From Snodgrassella communis (lineage in GTDB: Bacteria > Pseudomonadota > Gammaproteobacteria > Burkholderiales > Neisseriaceae), in assembly GCF_914768045.1 (NCBI RefSeq), contig NZ_CAJZCD010000002.1:372001-436000 (forward strand): a stretch of DNA of 64,000 nt. Reading direction: 5' to 3'. The notes under the pieces were generated by a model. The model searched no databases and was not told the DNA's origin. It saw only the letters and a program-made list of their open reading frames with translations. Shown one piece after another: positions 32,383 through 40,905 of the stretch. Numbering within the stretch: position 1 is the first letter of the stretch; each line of letters starts with the position of its first letter. The position numbers and the translations under genes were made by a program.

Positions 32383-32955
32383 TTATTTTTTATATTCAAT
32401 ACTCAAAGAATCAAATTGTGCTGGCACTTCAGATTGCTTGCCTTTAAACAGACTGAATAAATAATCTGGATTATCTACATCAGTGGTGTATTCTGGATAA
32501 TGATCACTTTCAAGCCCATAAATATCACACGCGGCTTCAAATTCAACCACGACTATATCTAAATTATCTGGTGGAGAGATAAACAGAGGACGTACTGTCT
32601 TAGGCTGTAAACCAAAACTGTTTAATTCTTCATGTAACCTCTGACCAGCAAGCAGACGTAAAACCGCATAAACCAGATTATTTATATCCGCATTTGGATT
32701 AGACGGCACATCTGTAAGACGATTACATATACAAACCACATAGAGTCCGGCACTCAGTTCGAATCGTAGCCGTTCAGAACCTTTGGCTTTTACCTGTGCC
32801 TGATTAAAGGTTAATAAAATAGCCGGTTTTTTTCTTATTTTGGTTAAGACCTCTTTATTTTCCAGCCCACCGAAATACAAACTAACCTCATTAACCATCG
32901 AGCCCAGCCCTTGTTTCAGGCGTGTGATGATTTCACTTTGGATTTTGTTTAGCAC
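32383..32955 (-). CDS. DUF1834 / Mu gp37-like tail completion protein
   Basis: First gene of Mu-like tail order; 190 aa. Confidence 0.7.
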   Translation of the reverse strand: MLNKIQSEIITRLKQGLGSMVNEVSLYFGGLENKEVLTKIRKKPAILLTFNQAQVKAKGSERLRFELSAGLYVVCICNRLTDVPSNPNADINNLVYAVLRLLAGQRLHEELNSFGLQPKTVRPLFISPPDNLDIVVVEFEAACDIYGLESDHYPEYTTDVDNPDYLFSLFKGKQSEVPAQFDSLSIEYKK

Positions 32956-33233
32956 AGCTAATTTATTTACTCCTTTCTTTAAATTATTTATTTAATATAA
33001 TTTGTATAAATGTAATTTATTTTTGTTTTACCCTGATTTATATTGTTTTAATACAGACTAATCTGAGTAATTGCTTATAATAAGTTACGTAGTTATACAA
33101 TTTCACTTTAACGAAAAATAAATTTCTCTGGCTGCCCAGATATCTATTTAAATACTTAAATTCGGATGTAAACTGCACTGTAATAACAGATTCTCAATAA
33201 CAGGAACCTGCCTTCCTGAGACTTTAATACACT

Positions 33234-33256
33234 AAGGCAAGCAATAGGTGCTTGCC
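33234..33256. other. hairpin at the 3' end of module B
   Basis: AGGCAAGCA-atagg-TGCTTGCCT; no strong U-run. Confidence 0.5.
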
Positions 33257-33283
33257 TGTAAATGATGATTTATTATTTAAATA

Positions 33284-33925
33284 TTAAATTGTGCGTGCTT
33301 CTTCCCATATTTCAAATACATGATCTGGTTGAATTTGTAAAATGCCGGTCAGAAAATTCCACCATAATTCATTTGCCAATGAAAAAGCTTGCGTTTCCAG
33401 AATGTAATTACGAATTTTGATTGATTCTATACCTGTCATGGCCTTTTCAACAGCTTCAATCAAGGCGTCTTTCTTTGTACCCAAGCTGATTTCCAGCTGA
33501 GAAAGCATTTGCATGCGAGACAAAGTACCGGTAGTACTGCGTTTATTCTGTAAGCGTAACTGTGCAGCATCAGCTTTTTCTACCCAGCTATTCGCTTTCT
33601 CTGACCATTGATGATAAATATCAGGGCAAGGCATGGTGGTCACAGTAGCAGGTAATACGCCCGGTTCATCGATTGTTACTACTTCGCCTGTTTCCTTGCT
33701 GTATACCGTTTCGCCTCGATGGTCTTCGATATACTGCCAGTTATCGCCAGCCCACTGTGCAATAAAGCCTTTTTTAGACACCGGTTCTTCAGCCTGAATA
33801 CACAGTCTGGGAATCAGATAATGGCCGTTATTTTCCAGAGGATCCAAATCTGCTGTAGTCATACCAACAAAGTAGTTGTTTTCATCTAGTTGGCATACAG
33901 GGATAGAGGGAGCGTATTTTTTCAT
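33284..33925 (-). CDS. module B tail-fibre assembly chaperone-like protein
   Basis: C-terminus shares 'KKDALIEAV...KIRNYILET...IWEEAR' with module A protein. Confidence 0.7.
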   Translation of the reverse strand: MKKYAPSIPVCQLDENNYFVGMTTADLDPLENNGHYLIPRLCIQAEEPVSKKGFIAQWAGDNWQYIEDHRGETVYSKETGEVVTIDEPGVLPATVTTMPCPDIYHQWSEKANSWVEKADAAQLRLQNKRSTTGTLSRMQMLSQLEISLGTKKDALIEAVEKAMTGIESIKIRNYILETQAFSLANELWWNFLTGILQIQPDHVFEIWEEARTI

Positions 33926-33934
33926 TTTTAATCC

Positions 33935-34792
33935 TTAAATTTTAATACAGGCTAATAATGCAATATTGCGTGGACGATTTTCGTTTGCCGTAGGTACAAC
34001 CCTACTGGCATCAAAACCAAAGTCATCCGTCATATTTATTTTACCATCCGCCCTAGCGTCCACTGCATCCCGCGTACCATTATCAAAAAATGGACCACTA
34101 AAGCTATCAAAATACACTTGCCCACCACTACAATAACCTTTAATATTTCTAATCGCATCTCCTTGTTCACTACCAAATATTCTTCCAGAATCTATATTTT
34201 TTCCGTCATCCCAAGCCCTAAGAAAATAACCTCTTAAATCTGGTAAATTAAATGTGGTTTTACCATCTCCTGCACCAAATCTAGTGCCAATGCTTGCAAA
34301 TAGATTGGCATATAGTGTACGGGATACAGCTGCACCATTGGCTTTTAACCAGCCGACCGGAGCAGAAGTCATGGCAAAATACTGTACTGCACCAGCAGGA
34401 GTAGCGTTAATATCCGTACTACCATCAAATGGCACACCATTGATTGTACGTACTGTTTTCAATCTCGATGCTGTTTCAGCATTGCCGGACGTATCCTGAT
34501 TCCCGCGCTTGTTCACTCCAGGTAAATCAATATCTGCCGAACCATCGAATTCTACACCACCCACTTTTCTGGCATCGCTTAGTCTATCAGCAGTGTTTGC
34601 TCTTTTAGCCAGCTCCGCATTTGCAGCCGTAGCTGATTTATCCAGTTTATTGTCCTTTAACCATTTAGTTCGGTTGGCCAGCTGGCGAGTGGGTACATTA
34701 TCGATACCATTTTCACCCCCCAATACCGGATCGGATGTTTCCCATTGATAAATGCCCTCTTCCCAGAACGAAGTTTCTTTTAAATTTGCCAT
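33935..34792 (-). CDS. module B tail fibre with collar-type C-terminus
   Basis: 'MANLKETSFWEEGIYQWETSDPVLGGENGIDNVPTRQLANRTKWLKD', 'QYFAMTSAPVGWLKANGAAVSRTLYANLFASIGTRFGAGDGKTTFNLPDLRG'. Confidence 0.9.
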   Translation of the reverse strand: MANLKETSFWEEGIYQWETSDPVLGGENGIDNVPTRQLANRTKWLKDNKLDKSATAANAELAKRANTADRLSDARKVGGVEFDGSADIDLPGVNKRGNQDTSGNAETASRLKTVRTINGVPFDGSTDINATPAGAVQYFAMTSAPVGWLKANGAAVSRTLYANLFASIGTRFGAGDGKTTFNLPDLRGYFLRAWDDGKNIDSGRIFGSEQGDAIRNIKGYCSGGQVYFDSFSGPFFDNGTRDAVDARADGKINMTDDFGFDASRVVPTANENRPRNIALLACIKI

Positions 34793-34807
34793 TAAATCAT
34801 TCCTTTG

Positions 34808-34905
34808 TTAAACAAAGTTTCTTTTAAATCTGCCATTAAGCAGTTCCTTTAGTAAATGAGTCATCACACTCCACCACTTCATTGTGCTGCAATAGCACCT
34901 AGCTG
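34808..34905 (-). pseudogene. duplicated fragment: fibre 5' end plus gpI 3' end (degenerate)
   Basis: Near-copy of 35895..35990: 'acaaagtttcttttaaatctgccattaagcagttccttt...cattgtgctgcaatagcacc'. Confidence 0.75.
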
Positions 34906-34954
34906 GATTTGATGATATGCTTTCACTATCAACAACAAAGAAAGATAGTAAAAT

Positions 34955-35305
34955 ATGAAACAAGTTCTATTTATTTTATGTTGCTGTATGTCTTTATCTG
35001 CTTGTGGAAGCAGTACAAGTGGTCTTCCACAAAACTGTCAGGATGTATTTAAGCGCTGGGATGAATTAATTGTTAAGCTTGAAGCTAACAGTAATATTCC
35101 CTCTTCCTATGTGCAGCAGGAAAAAGAGGAACGCTTACGTATGCTGAAGTTAGCTCGAAAAATTGAAACCCAAAAACAAGCAGGAATTTGCGAGTTTGCC
35201 AGACGTGCTGTTGATGAAAAATTGCAGGCATTAGCTTCGGGTCCTGATGGTCTTAACGAGCATATTAAAAAAATGGAAATAATGTATAACCGTAAATATG
35301 AATAA
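34955..35305 (+). CDS. small lipoprotein encoded opposite to the tail operon
   Basis: MKQVLFILCCCMSLSAC lipobox; only plus-strand gene in the two tail modules; hairpin terminator follows. Confidence 0.75.
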   Translation: MKQVLFILCCCMSLSACGSSTSGLPQNCQDVFKRWDELIVKLEANSNIPSSYVQQEKEERLRMLKLARKIETQKQAGICEFARRAVDEKLQALASGPDGLNEHIKKMEIMYNRKYE

Positions 35306-35312
35306 ATTTAAA

Positions 35313-35341
35313 AGCACTCAATCTAATCTTTATTGAGTGCT
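35313..35341. terminator. terminator between the convergent lipoprotein and orphan gene
   Basis: GCACTCAAT-ctaatcttt-ATTGAGTGC. Confidence 0.7.
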
Positions 35342-35349
35342 CAAATTTA

Positions 35350-35724
35350 TCACATAAATCCTGCTGCTTCATAAAGCGCAATTTGTACAGGAGACTTATA
35401 ACCTACGGCTGCACTATTAACTACAGCACTGTACTGTCTATTGCCACGCAGAACGCCAATCCAGTCTGAGGCATGTGCATCAGCCGTATCTAATGCGACT
35501 TTTATAAGCTCAGCCCATGAACTATAAATTTTACTATAAAAAATCTCAAAAACTGCATGAACGCCGATCATAGCTGTAGAACCATCTCGGATTTTGGTGA
35601 GCACCTCATCCATCAGGCGAATTACATCATCGCTTATATTCTCGATACTGTTACACTGCATCGAACCACTCCACAGCGTATTAATTATCATGACATATTC
35701 GGATTTCAATTGATTATTAATCAT
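35350..35724 (-). CDS. orphan hypothetical protein inserted between gpI and the fibre
   Basis: 124 aa, good RBS (AAGGAG 7 nt upstream of ATG). Confidence 0.65.
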   Translation of the reverse strand: MINNQLKSEYVMIINTLWSGSMQCNSIENISDDVIRLMDEVLTKIRDGSTAMIGVHAVFEIFYSKIYSSWAELIKVALDTADAHASDWIGVLRGNRQYSAVVNSAAVGYKSPVQIALYEAAGFM

Positions 35725-35824
35725 AATTTAACTCCTTTTCATTGTCTTGTAGAATTGAGCGAAAAACATTGTTTTCAAAAAAGAATTTAACGTACAGGAT
35801 TTGTGTGTACTATTGGTTTTTAAG

Positions 35825-35919
35825 CTGCCTACCGAAGTAGAAGTCATTGCAAAACACTGTACTGCTTTCCCATTGATAAACGCCTTTGTCACAGAACAAA
35901 GTTTCTTTTAAACTTGCCA
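35825..35919 (-). pseudogene. tail-fibre fossil: first ~18 codons fused to a collar-region fragment
   Basis: 'ATGGCAAGTTTAAAAGAAACTTTGTTCTGTGACAAAGGCGTTTATCAATGGG' matches fibre start; adjacent 'accgaagtagaagtcattgcaaaacactgtactgc' matches 34353..34390. Confidence 0.75.
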
Positions 35920-36498
35920 TTAAGCAGTTCCTTTGTTAAACGAGCCATCGCGCTGTGCCAGTCCATTGTGTTGCAGCGGTACGGCGGTATAGTCCAGACT
36001 AGCCAGCACGCAGCGCGCCGGCGCAAAAGCAGCCAGCGTATGCCGCAATAAAGCGGCCTGTTGATTGGTAATCGGTCTATTCAGCAAAATACGGTAATGT
36101 GCCCAGTAAGTATTATGTCCATGCACATATAAACCGGAGCGCAGAATATTACCGTTGTGCTGTTGATGATTGAGTCCTTCAATAATGGTGATTTCACCAA
36201 AGCCGAGACGGCGAACAATTTCTCTGAGTGACCAAGGCGTGCCCTTGCTGCGATGCAGTTCGTATGCCCCTTTTATCAGTTTGCGTTTGGCCTGATCGCT
36301 TTCTGCCAACCAGTAACCATTTACACCAAGAATACAGTGGCTTTCAGCCTGCAGCTCAAGATGATCTGCTAGCACTAAATTTACCAGCCGTGGCATCAGC
36401 TGTGGCGTACTGATCAGTTCCAGACGCAAGCCCAGAGCAGCCAATGCCTGCATGCGCTGGTCTCGCTCAATTACTGTGGCATAAGTCAGCTTAGCCAT
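35920..36498 (-). CDS. P2 gpI-like baseplate protein
   Basis: Order J-I; 'ERDQRMQALAALGLRLELISTPQLMPRLV...TPWSLREIVRRLGFGEITIIEG'. Confidence 0.85.
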   Translation of the reverse strand: MAKLTYATVIERDQRMQALAALGLRLELISTPQLMPRLVNLVLADHLELQAESHCILGVNGYWLAESDQAKRKLIKGAYELHRSKGTPWSLREIVRRLGFGEITIIEGLNHQQHNGNILRSGLYVHGHNTYWAHYRILLNRPITNQQAALLRHTLAAFAPARCVLASLDYTAVPLQHNGLAQRDGSFNKGTA

Positions 36499-37636
36499 CC
36501 ACAGCCTCCTCTGCTATGGTGAGGTCTAAGTTAGTGCAGTGCGCCCATGTACCGGCTGCAACCGTAGTCAGTTCAAGTCCTGGCGTCGACACGTTATAGA
36601 CACCATCAACCTTCAATAAAGACTGAATTACCAGTGGTACTACATCTACCCCTAACCGCTGCTCCCGACTGCTTTGATATTGCTGCCATGCAGCTTTAGC
36701 CGCAGCCAGTACCGCCTGAGCATCAGCACCAACAAACAAAGTTAATGTTGCCGCAACCTGATAATTGAAAATTTTTGGTGCACGTACAACTACCTGATCA
36801 CATAACGGGCGTACACGCTCATTCGATAGTGCTGTCTGTACCTGATGAATCAGCTCCATTGAAGGCAGCCCGGTTTTAGTAAGTATGGTTACTGCCACTA
36901 CACCACCTAAGGGCTTGCCCTCTTTATCCGTATCGTTAGTCACATAAACATCAATAATGTCCTGACTGACCTGACGGGTAAAATACTCATAAGCACCAAC
37001 CGGACCGGCCACTGAAAACGATTCTGGTGCCAGTAGAATGCGTATCCGATAGGCATCATCACTTTCAACATCCACACCACCACTTGAAGTGGTGATATTG
37101 CTAACTTTGACCTCAGCAATATCAGACAGATGGTCTGCTAAAGTATTAATCTGCCCAGCTGACCAGCCATTTCCCACCACCCCAGTTGACTGACAGACAG
37201 CAACCAGCTCAATGCTGCTATTGGTAGCAGTAAGCAAACCTGCTTCAACAGTGGCAAATATCAGTGAATCTACAGTGACTCTGGTTCCTTTTGGAATCAC
37301 CACCTGTTCTTTGCCGGCCAGTTTGGCCTGAAAACGCAACGTTGTTTGTGCCGGCTGTGCCTGCAAACGCGGGGTATGAACATCATCTCCGCATAAATCC
37401 AGCATCAGCCCAGTAGCGAAGCGCACATGCTGCTGCCGGTAAGCTTCATTGACCTGCTGCCGGGTGAGTGCCTCACGATAGGCATAGGTATTAATCAGCA
37501 AACGCTCAATATGCGCCGGCTGTAATACCTTGCCAGTACGATTTTGATAATCTGTTATCGTATCGGCCAGAATGGTTGCCAGATCATCTTCAACTATTTT
37601 TACATCCGCCCGCGCGAGCTTAGTTAAATCTGTCAT
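36491..37636 (-). CDS. P2 gpJ-like baseplate assembly protein
   Basis: 'GVDVESDDAYRIRILLAPESFSVAGPVGAYEYFTRQVSQDIIDVYV'. Confidence 0.92.
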   Translation of the reverse strand: MTDLTKLARADVKIVEDDLATILADTITDYQNRTGKVLQPAHIERLLINTYAYREALTRQQVNEAYRQQHVRFATGLMLDLCGDDVHTPRLQAQPAQTTLRFQAKLAGKEQVVIPKGTRVTVDSLIFATVEAGLLTATNSSIELVAVCQSTGVVGNGWSAGQINTLADHLSDIAEVKVSNITTSSGGVDVESDDAYRIRILLAPESFSVAGPVGAYEYFTRQVSQDIIDVYVTNDTDKEGKPLGGVVAVTILTKTGLPSMELIHQVQTALSNERVRPLCDQVVVRAPKIFNYQVAATLTLFVGADAQAVLAAAKAAWQQYQSSREQRLGVDVVPLVIQSLLKVDGVYNVSTPGLELTTVAAGTWAHCTNLDLTIAEEAVDG

Positions 37637-38004
37637 TTACGTACCAATCCAATATCTGTTTGATAAATTTCACCAGCTACCTCCTCAGCTATACGCCAGT
37701 AGACTGTTATCGTTAAATTAGGTGCATGACCCGCAAAGCCAACTCTTTCCACTACCACACGCTTTTCCCATGTTTGAATGGCCAGAATCACCTCTCGCGT
37801 CACCCCGGGAATAAATACATCTTCGGGCATATCCAGATAATCCAGATGGCTGGAACCAAAAGTCGGGCGGGTTACATCGCTTCCCTTACGTGTCATCAGA
37901 ATATTCAAAATACATTGATTTATATCATCAATGCCAGTCACAATATCGCAGCCACATTCCAGTGGTGCTAACTGCCAGTGGCGAGTGCGCGGTGTAATTG
38001 TCAT
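37633..38004 (-). CDS. P2 gpW / gp25-like baseplate protein
   Basis: 'CDIVTGIDDINQCILNILMTRKGSDVTRPTFGSSHLDYLDMPED'; start placed at MTITPRTRHW. Confidence 0.88.
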   Translation of the reverse strand: MTITPRTRHWQLAPLECGCDIVTGIDDINQCILNILMTRKGSDVTRPTFGSSHLDYLDMPEDVFIPGVTREVILAIQTWEKRVVVERVGFAGHAPNLTITVYWRIAEEVAGEIYQTDIGLVRK

Positions 38005-38021
38005 AACGCTTTTCCAGTAAT

Positions 38022-38050
38022 AAAAAATCCCTGCCATCAATGACAGGGAT
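38022..38050 (-). terminator. intra-operon terminator between gpV and gpW (module B)
   Basis: Minus strand ATCCCTG-tcattgatgg-CAGGGAT followed by T6. Confidence 0.75.
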
Positions 38051-38083
38051 AAAAATAGGTTTGAATAAGCTGTTAGCAGAACA

Positions 38084-38752
38084 TCAGTCTGGTGTACCAG
38101 TATGACCACCCGAAGTCAGGTCAGGATGAGTATGACTCTTAAGACTTTTACCATCTGCCACCACATCGCCACCTTTAACCTTAATCGTGCCAGCAATCGA
38201 TGCGGCAGCACTGCCTCCGCCAGAACCAGCCATACCACCTTGATAGGTTAACTTTCCCTGTACCAGTAAACTGCCTGTAGCTGTAGTAGATGGAGCATCC
38301 AGCGTAATATCACTGGCTTTAACCAATACCGTATCTGCTTCAACCACCACGGTACCGCTGGTCTGAACACAAACCTCGCCACTTTTACGATCATGACTGA
38401 TTACCGTACCATTACTAAACTGTTTCACCCACATATCATTGCTCTGTGCCGGTGCGGTATCACTCTGATTATACAAAGCACCCAGTACCACCCCACTCTC
38501 ACCGCGGGCATCCAGAATACACGCTACCAGTTCACCCACATCTGGCAAAGAATAAAAACAATTCCCGCCAGCGGCAGCAGTGAGCATCGGCAACCAGTCT
38601 GTATGCATATTCTCCAGTGCCGGAATATTCACTTTAAGCATATGCCTGCCGGCATCAATGGCTTCCACAAGACCAAACTGTAAAGTTGCCCCAAATTCAT
38701 ACAGTTTCTGCATATTTTTCCCCCGTATCTGCATCATCAGCAATGTATTCAA
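38084..38752 (-). CDS. P2 gpV-like baseplate spike
   Basis: 'LVEAIDAGRHMLKVNIPALENMHTDWLPMLTAAAGGNCFYSLPDVGELVACIL'; start may be downstream of 38752. Confidence 0.88.
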   Translation of the reverse strand: MNTLLMMQIRGKNMQKLYEFGATLQFGLVEAIDAGRHMLKVNIPALENMHTDWLPMLTAAAGGNCFYSLPDVGELVACILDARGESGVVLGALYNQSDTAPAQSNDMWVKQFSNGTVISHDRKSGEVCVQTSGTVVVEADTVLVKASDITLDAPSTTATGSLLVQGKLTYQGGMAGSGGGSAAASIAGTIKVKGGDVVADGKSLKSHTHPDLTSGGHTGTPD

Positions 38753-39797
38753 TCATGTTAATTTCCAGAGACGTGGTATAACCAGAACTACGGCTTAAGT
38801 TGTGGCCTGCCTGCTTAATCTGATAATTTCCCGACATTTTGCCATAACCGCTCAAGCGGATAATCTGGCCAGCCACCAGCTTCACATTGCCAAACAACTC
38901 CAGACTACCCGTTACCTGACACTGGCGCGCATCAGTAAGTGCAGCATCTGCACGTGCAGTGAGCTGCTGTTGTGATTCCCCTTTATTGGCCACAATTTTC
39001 AACATATCACCACTTGCGCTCAGCTTACTTTGTGCCCGCAATGGCTGCCCCTTTCGCTTGACCGTACGTACCTGTTTGGCTTTAGTATCATAACCACAAG
39101 CCATTACCTCGTCTGGAACACCTTTAAGCTGATCACGAAAACATGCAGACTCCACATCTTCCGGCAGCAATACCAGTACAGGTTCCTGTGCCGTTAATTC
39201 CGTATTGGCAATAAAGGCTAAAGTCTGGTCAACAATCTTAAAAGTATAGCCAAACTGCTTTGCCAACCGTGCCAGAAATTCCACATCACTTTCCTGATAC
39301 TGAGTAATACGTTCAATCTCCAAATTGGCAATCGAATTTTTCAGCACCAGCTGCAATCTTGCCGCCACCTGCTGCACAACTTTTTCCAGAGTTGTTTTCT
39401 CATATGCTCTTGGCTGTAAAGTGCGGCTGGCACGGGTAATTCCCGTGGAAAGGGCTTTCAAAGTGATCACATTAGGTTTGAACGCATAATCAATATCAGC
39501 AATCTCAAAATTGCCCAGATTTACCATACCGGTAAACTGATCTCCCAGCATAAACGACAGCATATCGCCCTGATCCGGATACCAGCTTCGTAGCCATTTG
39601 CCATCGGTATCCTCAATCGATACCGACAGTTCATCCGACTGCTCGCCCAGATAATCCGTATAATTAATACTGAGCAAATAAGGCTTGATGGCCAGAGTAA
39701 TATCTTTCTTTTCATAACCTATAGTGAAATCCGGCATCGTAACTGGATGAGTTCGCCCCAAACTGGACACCCCTGTCAGTAGGCTCAACGCATCCAT
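38697..39797 (-). CDS. P2 gpD-like late control / hub protein
   Basis: 'SINYTDYLGEQSDELSVSIED', 'ESDVEFLARLAKQFGYTFKI'. Confidence 0.9.
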   Translation of the reverse strand: MDALSLLTGVSSLGRTHPVTMPDFTIGYEKKDITLAIKPYLLSINYTDYLGEQSDELSVSIEDTDGKWLRSWYPDQGDMLSFMLGDQFTGMVNLGNFEIADIDYAFKPNVITLKALSTGITRASRTLQPRAYEKTTLEKVVQQVAARLQLVLKNSIANLEIERITQYQESDVEFLARLAKQFGYTFKIVDQTLAFIANTELTAQEPVLVLLPEDVESACFRDQLKGVPDEVMACGYDTKAKQVRTVKRKGQPLRAQSKLSASGDMLKIVANKGESQQQLTARADAALTDARQCQVTGSLELFGNVKLVAGQIIRLSGYGKMSGNYQIKQAGHNLSRSSGYTTSLEINMIEYIADDADTGEKYAETV

Positions 39798-40006
39798 GGT
39801 GGCATATCCTCCTGCGCTGTATGAGTATCCGATTGTATGACGGGGATCAGTACCGTCAGATTGGCAGCAAACTGTTCAGCCAGTGGTAAATGCGGATTAG
39901 CAGCAATCAGCCGGTCAAGCATCGTGGCATCACCATAATATTTCTGTGCAATCAAATCCCAGCGATCCCCTTCACAGGTCTGGTATTGCAAAACTGAATC
40001 AACCAT
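39785..40006 (-). CDS. P2 gpX-like tail protein (LysM type)
   Basis: 'CEGDRWDLIAQKYYGDATMLDRLIAANPHLPL'. Confidence 0.9.
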   Translation of the reverse strand: MVDSVLQYQTCEGDRWDLIAQKYYGDATMLDRLIAANPHLPLAEQFAANLTVLIPVIQSDTHTAQEDMPPWMR

Positions 40007-40008
40007 AA

Positions 40009-40905
40009 TCAGGCCTCATCCTTTCTGGCAGCCAGCCATGCCGTTAACGACTGAGCACCGGTAGTTGCATTGCTAATACTGTCCTCTACCATGGATAACA
40101 GTTTTTCACTATTATCCAGCCAGTCTCCCCACTCACCACTGTCATAGCCACTTTGTATCAAATTCACACATTCTGTCAGCTGATGCGCAGCCTGACCGGT
40201 ATATGACAGAAAATCTGCCGCACCGGACAGATCACCAAACCATGCACCAACCTCGGGCAAAGTATTCAGCTTACTTAGCGTTTGTCCGCCAACAGACAGC
40301 GCATCGGCAATCATACCCAGCCAGCCAGAAGTATCATGTTGCACAGTACGCGCACGCGTGATCAGGTTCTGAATCTCAGTAACATTTTCTTCTACGGCAT
40401 GATAAATACGTACCCCTGTCTGTACCGCCGCCGCAACCTTGTTAACAACCCCTTTAATCGAATCCGGCATAAAAGAAAGCAGCGGATTCTGACCCTTCAT
40501 GATGCCCGGCGTTGGTAACGGATTATTCGGATCACCTACAAACTCAAGCAGCTCAACACTGATTTCACGCGCGGCAGTACGTCCCTGTGCATCCTGAATC
40601 AAAGTAGTACTACTCAACTGCTGAATCACAAACCAGCCAACAAAACGACCCGAGCCAAACACCAGCGCCAGAGCCTGCTGTGCTTCCTTGGCCTGAATCA
40701 ATGCAGTATAGGCACTATCCGGATTACTCAGCTTCCAGTGCAGCAACATACCAAAACGGATGGTAGTCAAATCATTGCCGGTAGCCTGTAGGCGCGGACG
40801 ACCGGCCAATACATCATGTTTAGCAAAAACAGCACCATGCGTTTCTTCATAACTGTTGAAACTATCCAACACTTCAAAGCGAATATCTCCTAGCATTGCA
40901 TACAT
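40009..40905 (-). CDS. P2 gpU-like tail protein
   Basis: 'MLGDIRFEVLDSFNSYEETHGAVFAKHDVLAGRPRLQATGNDLTTI'. Confidence 0.88.
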   Translation of the reverse strand: MYAMLGDIRFEVLDSFNSYEETHGAVFAKHDVLAGRPRLQATGNDLTTIRFGMLLHWKLSNPDSAYTALIQAKEAQQALALVFGSGRFVGWFVIQQLSSTTLIQDAQGRTAAREISVELLEFVGDPNNPLPTPGIMKGQNPLLSFMPDSIKGVVNKVAAAVQTGVRIYHAVEENVTEIQNLITRARTVQHDTSGWLGMIADALSVGGQTLSKLNTLPEVGAWFGDLSGAADFLSYTGQAAHQLTECVNLIQSGYDSGEWGDWLDNSEKLLSMVEDSISNATTGAQSLTAWLAARKDEA

